Assembly: GCA_035516035.1 (NCBI GenBank)
Contig: DATJAS010000031.1
Location: 1 to 55,022 of the forward strand
Origin: Fen-1273 sp035516035
Lineage (GTDB): Bacteria; Bacteroidota; Ignavibacteria; UBA10030; UBA6906
Length of the DNA: 55,022 bases
Reading direction: 5' to 3'
A program made the position numbers and the translations under genes. Numbering within the stretch: position 1 is the first letter of the stretch; the number at the start of each line of letters is the position of its first letter. Below the pieces are notes generated by a model. It searched no databases and was not told the origin of the DNA. It saw only the letters and a program-made list of their open reading frames with translations. Shown here in pieces: positions 27,267-32,953 of the stretch.

Positions 27267-28469
27267 CTACTCGGCGGCGAGCCCGCTCGCGGAGGCGGGG
27301 AGACCGCCGATCGTGCCGATGGGAGTGAGTGCGCCGCCGGAAATACCGATCGCGAATGAGGAAATCGAGGTCCCTCCGGCGTTCAGGGCGTAAAGGAACC
27401 GCGACCCGCGGCTGAGCGCCATGTCTATCGGGGATGGCCCGCTCGTCGCCGTCACGCCCCCGTCGCCGAAGAGCTTCAGCGAACCGTCGGCCGCGACGGA
27501 GTATCCTGAAATGTCACCGCTCACGGCGTTCGTCGTGTACGCGAACTTTCCGTTGCCGGTAATCGCCACCCAGCAGGCCGCTGTCTGATGATCGGCGACA
27601 GGGCCGGTGATGAGGCCGAGCGCACCCCCCGTCGACACCGTGTAGGACGTCAGCGACGACATCCCGCTCACTTTCCCCGCGGCGTTAGAGACGACGAGCT
27701 GCCCGCGGGAAGTGAACTCAAAACCGAACGGCGTTGTCCCGGTCGAGCTTTGAACGTCCGGCGCACTCGCCTTGCCCCCCGGCCCGACGACGTACGTGTC
27801 GATATTGTTCGTGTTCTTTTCAGTCACTACGAGTACCGTGCCGGTTGGATTGAACTCCACCTGTGCGGGCCCGGTGCCGCTGCCGCTGAGGGGCTGCGTG
27901 GATCCGCTGATGCGGACGAGATGGCCGGAGCGTGCGCCTTTGAACCCCGTGATATTTCCCGGGTCACCAGAGTTCAGAACATAGAGGAGATCGTCATGCA
28001 CGGTGAGACTGATCGGCTCCAGACCCCCCGAAGAGACGCGCGCGACGCCGTGGAACCCCCCGTCGACACGCACGACAGAGATCTCATTGCTCCCGGCGTC
28101 GACTGCGAAGAGAATGTCCCCCCTGCGCACGATTGACCCCTGGCTCCCGAGTCCGCTCCCGAGCCCCTTCCCTCCAGTCGGGTAGCTCCCTCCCCACGAA
28201 AGCGAGCCATTGCGGTCCCTGGTAAACAGGAGTATGCTATTACCGGACGACTCATTCGAGAGCGTAAACACTGCGCCGCTCCTATCTTCCGGCAACCGAT
28301 CGTCCATCCTGTTGACCGATGAAGCCGTCACCCCCAACGCTCCGGCCGTCGTGGGCGCCGGGCCGGCGCCAGGGCCTGTAATGCGGTCCGGCGTCATATG
28401 ATCCTGGCATCCGGAACTCCACACCGCGGTTATGAACGCGGCGGCCACTGCAAGCGATTTCCCACTCAT
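27267..28469 (-). CDS. Lactonase-type beta-propeller lipoprotein
   Basis: A 400-residue lipoprotein (lipobox SSGC, Cys21) made of repeated propeller blades like those of 6-phosphogluconolactonase/YncE-type proteins. Blade signatures recur: GDILFAVDAGSNEISVVRV, DDLLYVLNSGDPGNITGF, NGKFAYTTNAVSGDISGYSVAADGSLKLF and SRFLYALNAGGTSISSF. No catalytic residues of true lactonases can be identified with confidence, so a binding or sensing role is equally likely. AGGAG precedes ATG 28469. Its promoter carries the same GTGAY 11-bp repeat array as msrAB, the two-component operon and the Met-rich gene, which suggests a role in envelope stress defence. Confidence 0.85.
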   Translation of the reverse strand: MSGKSLAVAAAFITAVWSSGCQDHMTPDRITGPGAGPAPTTAGALGVTASSVNRMDDRLPEDRSGAVFTLSNESSGNSILLFTRDRNGSLSWGGSYPTGGKGLGSGLGSQGSIVRRGDILFAVDAGSNEISVVRVDGGFHGVARVSSGGLEPISLTVHDDLLYVLNSGDPGNITGFKGARSGHLVRISGSTQPLSGSGTGPAQVEFNPTGTVLVVTEKNTNNIDTYVVGPGGKASAPDVQSSTGTTPFGFEFTSRGQLVVSNAAGKVSGMSSLTSYTVSTGGALGLITGPVADHQTAACWVAITGNGKFAYTTNAVSGDISGYSVAADGSLKLFGDGGVTATSGPSPIDMALSRGSRFLYALNAGGTSISSFAIGISGGALTPIGTIGGLPASASGLAAE

Positions 28470-28528
28470 CGCGTCTCCTCCCTGCTATTGTACGTTCGAC
28501 GTGCGGCGGTCCCCCCGACAGCCGTCGA

Positions 28529-28573
28529 GGAACGTACAAAGCGGGGGTCACGAATCTATCACGGGAAGATCAC
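28529..28573 (-). promoter_or_regulatory. Promoter and tandem GTGAY operator of the beta-propeller gene
   Basis: On the minus strand three units, GTGAT, GTGAT and GTGAC, begin at 28573, 28562 and 28551, exactly 11 bp apart. The last ends 10 nt before TACGTTCC (28536-28529), a fair -7 element. A perfect 10-bp inverted repeat (28488-28497 with 28530-28539, TTGTACGTTC) overlaps the -7 element and could hold a second regulator. Confidence 0.75.
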
Positions 28574-28595
28574 TTCTCCGTCAACAGTTGCTCGA

Positions 28596-28730
28596 TCATC
28601 TGTTCCGTTTCGTCATATGCGCCCTCGCCGATAAGGAGGGCGCTATCGCCAGGGCGAGAAGCAGAAACGGGAGGAGGCGTTTCCGCCCCCTCCCGTTCTG
28701 CCGGCTCATGCGCGCCAGGGGCGGCTTCAT
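28596..28730 (-). CDS. Possible small exported peptide after msrB
   Basis: A 44-codon frame whose ATG overlaps the msrB stop as ATGA, with GGAGGG just upstream. It encodes a basic start (SRQNGRGRKR), a hydrophobic core (LLPFLLLALAIAPSLSARA) and a short basic tail, i.e. almost only a signal peptide. It may be a real small protein, a remnant of a lost gene, or chance: a 13-bp hairpin (28667-28679 with 28684-28696, one mismatch) followed by TTTCTGCTTCTC on the minus strand lies inside and may be the msrAB terminator instead. Confidence 0.3.
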   Translation of the reverse strand: MKPPLARMSRQNGRGRKRLLPFLLLALAIAPSLSARAHMTKRNR

Positions 28731-29254
28731 TTTCCCTCCCCGGACGCGGGGATGAACTTCAGCGACGCGGAGTTCATGCAATAGCGGAGCCCTGTCGGCT
28801 TCGGGCCGTCGTCAAAGACATGCCCGAGGTGCGCCCCGCAGCGGGCGCAGACGACTTCGGTCCGCGACATGAAGAGGCTGTTGTCCGTTTCCTCGCGGAC
28901 GTTTTCCTTCGCGACAGGCCTGTAAAAGCTCGGCCAGCCCGTTCCCGATTCGAACTTCGTATCGGACGTGAAGAGATCGGTGCCGCAGCAGATGCACCGG
29001 TAGACACCATCTTTGTGATTGTCCCAGTATTCGCCGGTGAATGCACGCTCCGTCCCTTTCTTGCGCGTCACTTCGAACTGGAGGGGAGTGAGCTGCTTCT
29101 TCCACTCGGCATCTTCCTTCGCTACTGTCGGTTCCATGACATATCCTTTCTGTTCAATCGAATAAAGCTTGATGTCGTTGCCCCCCGCAAGCGCGAGCGG
29201 GGCAAGTGCAAGAGTCGTAAGCACGACGGCGAGCACGAATGCACGGAAGTTCAT
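28727..29254 (-). CDS. msrB: Exported peptide-methionine (R)-S-oxide reductase
   Basis: A 175-residue enzyme reducing Met-R-sulfoxide in proteins. A clear signal peptide (about 1-23, ending ALALA) sends it to the periplasm, unlike cytoplasmic MsrB. Zinc is held by Cys87/Cys90 (CICCG) and Cys136/Cys139 (CARCG); ESGTGWPSFYRP and the catalytic Cys159 in RYCMNSASL are intact. ATG 29254 overlaps the msrA stop by 4 bp. With the lipoprotein MsrA it covers both sulfoxide stereoisomers in the envelope. No thioredoxin-like reductant gene is next to it. Confidence 0.96.
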   Translation of the reverse strand: MNFRAFVLAVVLTTLALAPLALAGGNDIKLYSIEQKGYVMEPTVAKEDAEWKKQLTPLQFEVTRKKGTERAFTGEYWDNHKDGVYRCICCGTDLFTSDTKFESGTGWPSFYRPVAKENVREETDNSLFMSRTEVVCARCGAHLGHVFDDGPKPTGLRYCMNSASLKFIPASGEGK

Positions 29255-29841
29255 TGCTCTCCCCTCCGTTCCTTTTCAAAGTACTGCTGGTGGTAGTTCT
29301 CCGCCTTCCAGAACGTCGAGGCCGGGATGATCTCTGTGACGATCGGCCCCCTGTAGCGTCCGCTTGACTCCAGGTTCGCCTTGAACGATTCTGCTTCCTG
29401 TTTCTGCTCCGGCGAATTGTAGAATATCACGGACCGGTACTGCGTCCCGACGTCCGGCCCCTGCCGGTCCACGGTCGTGGGGTCATGGAGCGCGAAGAAC
29501 GCCTCCAGGAGCTGCCGGTAGGAGATCTTCGCCGGATCATACGTCACGCGGACTGTCTCCGCGTGCCCTGTGCGGTCCGTGCAGACGTCCTTGTAGCTGG
29601 GATGGGCAAAATGTCCCCCCTCGTACCCGACTTCCGTCGCAACGACCCCCTCCACTCCCCGGAACGCATCCTCCACGTGCCAGAAACACCCCGCGGCGAA
29701 TGACGCATTCGCCGTCTGCTTCCCGGACATGTCGCTTCCGAGCGTGCTCGCACGATGGTCTCCCCCGCCTGCGCACGCGATCGTGAAAAACCCCGTTGCC
29801 AGGAGGGCTATACCTGCCGCTGAACCCAGTTTCTGCTTCAT
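29251..29841 (-). CDS. msrA: Lipoprotein peptide-methionine (S)-S-oxide reductase
   Basis: A 196-residue MsrA carrying a lipobox (TIAC, Cys23), so it is anchored in the envelope. The catalytic Cys52 is in AAGCFWHVEDAF; the conserved GYEGGHFAHPSYKDVCTDRTGHAE and GTQYRSVIFYNS follow, and the protein ends KAENYHQQYF as usual. It reduces Met-S-sulfoxide. ATG 29841 with GAGGTG 7 nt upstream is preferred over the longer frame from 29862. The promoter has a perfect TATCTTTG and three GTGAY units in 11-bp phase, and is divergent from the two-component operon. Confidence 0.96.
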   Translation of the reverse strand: MKQKLGSAAGIALLATGFFTIACAGGGDHRASTLGSDMSGKQTANASFAAGCFWHVEDAFRGVEGVVATEVGYEGGHFAHPSYKDVCTDRTGHAETVRVTYDPAKISYRQLLEAFFALHDPTTVDRQGPDVGTQYRSVIFYNSPEQKQEAESFKANLESSGRYRGPIVTEIIPASTFWKAENYHQQYFEKERRGEQ

Positions 29842-29859
29842 ATTGCACCTCGTTTTTCG

Positions 29860-29904
29860 CAAAGATACGAGCAGGGCGTCACGGAAGTATCACGCCGGAA
29901 TCAC
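29860..29904 (-). promoter_or_regulatory. Promoter and tandem GTGAY operator of msrAB
   Basis: On the minus strand GTGAT, GTGAT and GTGAC begin at 29904, 29893 and 29882 (11-bp period). The last ends exactly 10 nt before TATCTTTG (29867-29860), a perfect -7 element; no TTTG sits at the usual -33 position, as expected for an activator-dependent promoter. The start site would be near 29853, 12 nt before ATG 29841. Confidence 0.82.
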
Positions 29905-30006
29905 TCTTCAGGTGGTTCTTCTCTCCGGGCAACACATGTTGACCCGCCCCGGTTCCCGGGGGATGAACCTCCAATTCACTTCACCTGCGCCTCTTCTCCT
30001 GTCCCC

Positions 30007-30040
30007 GTGATCGTTTTGTGATACCCGGGAGGTATATTGG
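30007..30040 (+). promoter_or_regulatory. Promoter and GTGAT operator of the two-component operon
   Basis: Two GTGAT units begin at 30007 and 30018 (11-bp period). The second ends 10 nt before TATATTGG (30033-30040), a -7 element with one mismatch. The start site near 30047 excludes the ATG at 30041 as start codon. The position suggests autoregulation by the encoded regulator. Confidence 0.75.
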
Positions 30041-30064
30041 ATGACATTCTCAGGAGGAATTGGT

Positions 30065-30844
30065 ATGTTCACCCCCGGTGTTCTCACCGGACATGCACAG
30101 GGAGGGAGAGTGGCGGACGGGCAGCGCCGCGTGTTGATCGTGGAAGACGACCGCGACATTGCACAGCTTGTCGAGCTACACCTGAGGGACCTCGGGTGCA
30201 GGTGCGACATTGCCCGCGACGGCGAGGCGGGGATGGCGAAGGCAACGTCCGGGGAATACGACCTGATCATACTGGACCTGATGCTACCCGGGATCGACGG
30301 GACGGAGATCTGCCGTGAGGTACGGGCGGGGAAGAACTACACACCGATCATGATGCTGACCGCAAGGTCAGAGGAGCTCGACCGGGTCCTCGGACTCGAA
30401 CTCGGAGCGGACGACTACCTGACAAAGCCTTTCAGCATCCGCGAGTTCATCGCGCGCGTGAAAGCGATATTTCGCCGCGTGGGAGCGCTGAAGGAGGAGC
30501 AGGCGGAGGCGGGAGAAGCGAAGCTCTTATCGCGGGGCGCGCTCAAAATCGACCGCGAGAACAGGAAAGTGACGCTCGGGGGAAGGAAGATCGAACTGAC
30601 GCCCAAGGAATACGACCTCCTCGTGCTCTTCGCCGCGCACCCCGGGCGGACGTATACGCGCGAACAGCTCCTCAATACGGTCTGGGGACCACAGTTTGAG
30701 GGATACGATCACACGGTCAACTCGCACATCAACCGGCTGCGCGCAAAGATCGAGGAGGACGTGACGCACCCGCAGTACATACGCACGTCGTGGGGAGTGG
30801 GATACCGGTTTGCGGACGGAGACGAGCTGCCGGAATCGCCATGA
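30065..30844 (+). CDS. OmpR/PhoB-family response regulator
   Basis: A 259-residue transcription factor. Receiver domain about 22-140: acidic pocket VEDDRD, phospho-acceptor Asp71 (ILDLMLPG), Lys121 (TKPF). Winged-helix DNA-binding domain about 155-252: IELTPKEYDLLVLFAAHPGRTYTREQLLNTVWG and NSHINRLRAKIEED. Family members bind tandem direct repeats with 10-11 bp spacing, exactly the form of the GTGAY arrays at four nearby promoters including its own. Start ATG 30065 has AGGAGG at 7 nt; an ATG at 30041 lies upstream of the predicted transcription start. The kinase gene overlaps its stop. Confidence 0.93.
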   Translation: MFTPGVLTGHAQGGRVADGQRRVLIVEDDRDIAQLVELHLRDLGCRCDIARDGEAGMAKATSGEYDLIILDLMLPGIDGTEICREVRAGKNYTPIMMLTARSEELDRVLGLELGADDYLTKPFSIREFIARVKAIFRRVGALKEEQAEAGEAKLLSRGALKIDRENRKVTLGGRKIELTPKEYDLLVLFAAHPGRTYTREQLLNTVWGPQFEGYDHTVNSHINRLRAKIEEDVTHPQYIRTSWGVGYRFADGDELPESP

Positions 30845-32358
30845 GCGCACCCCCGTCGCAATCAGCGTTCACCCTGTTCAGGAGCCTCTACTGGCGGCTC
30901 GCCGCGGTATTCCTCCTCCTGCTCGCGGTCCTCGCGCTGGTCTACGTCTACGTGACCGCGTATGCCGCGGAGATGTACTTTGAGGACGCCACGCAGCGTC
31001 TCAACGCGATGGTTGCGCCCTCCATCGCGCACAAGATCCGCCCCATTGTCAACGGTGTGATCGATCCGGCCGCGGTGCGGCGCCTGTTCGACGATGCAAT
31101 GGTGATCAACCCCAGCGCCGAGGTCTATCTACTCGATACCGCGGGTACAATACTCTCGTATGCCGCGCCCGATAGCCTCATACGGAGGAAGTCCGTTGCG
31201 CTGGAGCCAGTCCTGTCGTTCATACACGGGACTGCAACCCTTCCCATCACGGGAGACAACCCACGGAGCACTACGGGGCGAAAAGTGTTCTCTGCGGCAC
31301 CGCTTGAAGAAGACCACGTTCTACGGGGTTATCTCTACGTCATCCTTGGAGGGGAAGAATTCGACTCCGTGGCGCGTATGCTCCTGGGGAGCTATGCGCT
31401 CAGGCTCGGGTTGCGGACGATGTGGCTCACGCTCGCCGGTGCCGCGGTGATCGGATTGGTGGCGTTCCGGTGGATCACGCGAAGCCTCCGGGACGCGATT
31501 ACCGCCGCGCGGAGGTTCCAGAGCGGGGACCACGAGGCACGCATCCCCGTGACGTCTGCCCGTGAGGTGGGAGCGCTCGCCGTCGCGTTTAACGAAATGG
31601 CAGACACAATCGCCGCACAGATCGACCAGATCCGGACGATGGATAACCTGCGCCGGAACCTGGTCGCAAACGTCTCGCACGATCTCCGGACTCCGCTCGT
31701 GTCGATTCACGGCTACATCGAGACGATACTCATGAAGGAGGAATCTCTTCCGGCAGAAGATCGCACCAGGTACCTGCGAACGGTGCTCCAGAGCACCGAG
31801 AGGCTGAAGAAGCTCGTCGACGAGCTGTTCGAGCTCTCACGGCTGGAAGCAAGCGACAGCAGCCCCCGCCCGGAGGAGTTCCCCATTGCCGAGCTGGTGC
31901 AGGATGTGGTGCAGAAGCAATTGATACTGGCGGAAAGGCGCGGCGTGAAGATCGCGACGGACGTGCCGCGCGATCTCCCGTTCGTCTATGCGGATATCGC
32001 ATTGATGGAACGCGTGTTCCAGAACCTGCTCGACAACGCCATCAAGTTCACTCCCCGGGGCGGGACAATCACGATCACGCTTGCCCCGGCGGGAGGAGAC
32101 GTCAATGTCACGGTCGCCGATACGGGGGAAGGAATACCGCGCGATGAGCTCCCCCATGTCTTCGAGCGCTTTCGGAGGGGGAGGCACCCCGAGGACGACC
32201 AGTCAGCGGGCGCCGGACTCGGTCTCGCAATCGTGAAGAAGATCCTCGACAAGCAGGGTTTGACGATTGCCGTCTCGAGCACGCCGCGCGAAGGGACGGC
32301 GTTCTCGTTCCGGCTGCCGTCGCATGGCGCCGGAGCTCACGCTCTGCACGCATCCTGA
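30841..32358 (+). CDS. Membrane sensor histidine kinase, partner of the 30065 regulator
   Basis: A 505-residue kinase. First membrane segment about 20-40, periplasmic sensor about 42-188, second membrane segment about 190-212, HAMP about 212-262, HisKA with phospho-acceptor His280 (ANVSHDLRTPLVSIHGY), then the ATPase domain with DNAIKF, DTGEGIP and GAGLGLAIVKKI. The periplasmic domain has no Cys, so it is unlikely to sense by disulfides; it has Met residues at positions such as MVIN and RM. ATG 30841 overlaps the regulator stop as ATGA. Signal unknown; the linked genes suggest oxidants that act on methionine. Confidence 0.93.
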   Translation: MSAPPSQSAFTLFRSLYWRLAAVFLLLLAVLALVYVYVTAYAAEMYFEDATQRLNAMVAPSIAHKIRPIVNGVIDPAAVRRLFDDAMVINPSAEVYLLDTAGTILSYAAPDSLIRRKSVALEPVLSFIHGTATLPITGDNPRSTTGRKVFSAAPLEEDHVLRGYLYVILGGEEFDSVARMLLGSYALRLGLRTMWLTLAGAAVIGLVAFRWITRSLRDAITAARRFQSGDHEARIPVTSAREVGALAVAFNEMADTIAAQIDQIRTMDNLRRNLVANVSHDLRTPLVSIHGYIETILMKEESLPAEDRTRYLRTVLQSTERLKKLVDELFELSRLEASDSSPRPEEFPIAELVQDVVQKQLILAERRGVKIATDVPRDLPFVYADIALMERVFQNLLDNAIKFTPRGGTITITLAPAGGDVNVTVADTGEGIPRDELPHVFERFRRGRHPEDDQSAGAGLGLAIVKKILDKQGLTIAVSSTPREGTAFSFRLPSHGAGAHALHAS

Positions 32359-32380
32359 CATTCCTTTCTGCCTCCGGTCT

Positions 32381-32435
32381 GAGACTTCGTTGTGACAGTT
32401 TCGTGATGCACTCCTCGTTGTGCCGCGTATATTGG
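32381..32435 (+). promoter_or_regulatory. Promoter and tandem GTGAY operator of the Met/Lys-rich gene
   Basis: GAGAC (32381, one mismatch), GTGAC (32392) and GTGAT (32403) are in 11-bp phase. TATATTGG, identical to the element of the two-component promoter, lies at 32428-32435, 20 nt after the last unit, one helical turn farther than at the other three promoters. The stretch GTATATTGGA is shared with the 30033 promoter. A start near 32442 gives a 36-nt leader. Confidence 0.72.
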
Positions 32436-32477
32436 AGCATCCAAATCCGCCACATATACAACAACCGGAGGTGCATC

Positions 32478-32834
32478 GTGAACCGCATTGTCCCAGTTCT
32501 TATTCCGATCTTCTTCCTCGCAGTGACCTTCGCCGGCGCGCAGGACAAATCCGACATGAAGAGCCCGCAGATGGGCCAGCATTCGGGGATGATGAAGTCC
32601 GGCATGACGAAGGATTCAACGAAGGCGACGCAGGGGAAGATGATGAAGTCATCGAAGATGATGAAGAGCTCCAAGATGACAAAGAACGATATGATGGGGC
32701 CGAAGGGAAGCTCGATGAAGAACAGGAGCATGATGAAGAATAGCGGCATGATGAAAAAGGACGGAATGATGAAGAACGACACCCTCAAAACGAAGGGCGA
32801 CATGATGAAGAAGAACGACTCGATGAGCAAGTAG
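32478..32834 (+). CDS. Exported Met/Lys-rich repeat protein (MxKDx-like)
   Basis: A 118-residue protein: signal peptide 1-22 (IPIFFLAVTFAGAQ) and a mature chain of 96 residues with 22 Met and 22 Lys, no Cys, one His. Met occurs as eight MM pairs in short units such as GMMKKD, KMMKSS and DMMKKN, like the uncharacterised pentapeptide MxKDx repeat family. It should be unfolded and positively charged in the periplasm. Two roles fit: a sacrificial sink for oxidants (reversible Met sulfoxide), or soft-metal (Cu/Ag) binding. The GTAGged operator and nearby exported MsrA/B favour the first. GTG 32478 with GGAGG at 6 nt is the start; upstream frame is not supported. A terminator follows. Confidence 0.85.
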   Translation: MNRIVPVLIPIFFLAVTFAGAQDKSDMKSPQMGQHSGMMKSGMTKDSTKATQGKMMKSSKMMKSSKMTKNDMMGPKGSSMKNRSMMKNSGMMKKDGMMKNDTLKTKGDMMKKNDSMSK

Positions 32835-32875
32835 TCAGTCTGCGCGAGATTTTGCCGTCCGTTTGAGATCCTGCC

Positions 32876-32910
32876 GCCGGCCCGCGTTCGCAATCGCGGG
32901 CCGGCTTTTG
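32876..32910 (+). terminator. Rho-independent terminator after the Met/Lys-rich gene
   Basis: A perfect 11-bp stem GCCGGCCCGCG (32876-32886) with CGCGGGCCGGC (32895-32905), 8-nt loop, followed by TTTTG. The T-run passes directly into TGTATATTC, which resembles a -7 region for the next gene. Confidence 0.88.
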
Positions 32911-32953
32911 TATATTCTCCCCTGCTCACCGTCCTTTACATCCAGACCTCCCC

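Noticed and set aside
30041..30064. Regulator start at ATG 30041
   Set aside because: Lies upstream of the predicted transcription start and has no ribosome-binding site, unlike ATG 30065.
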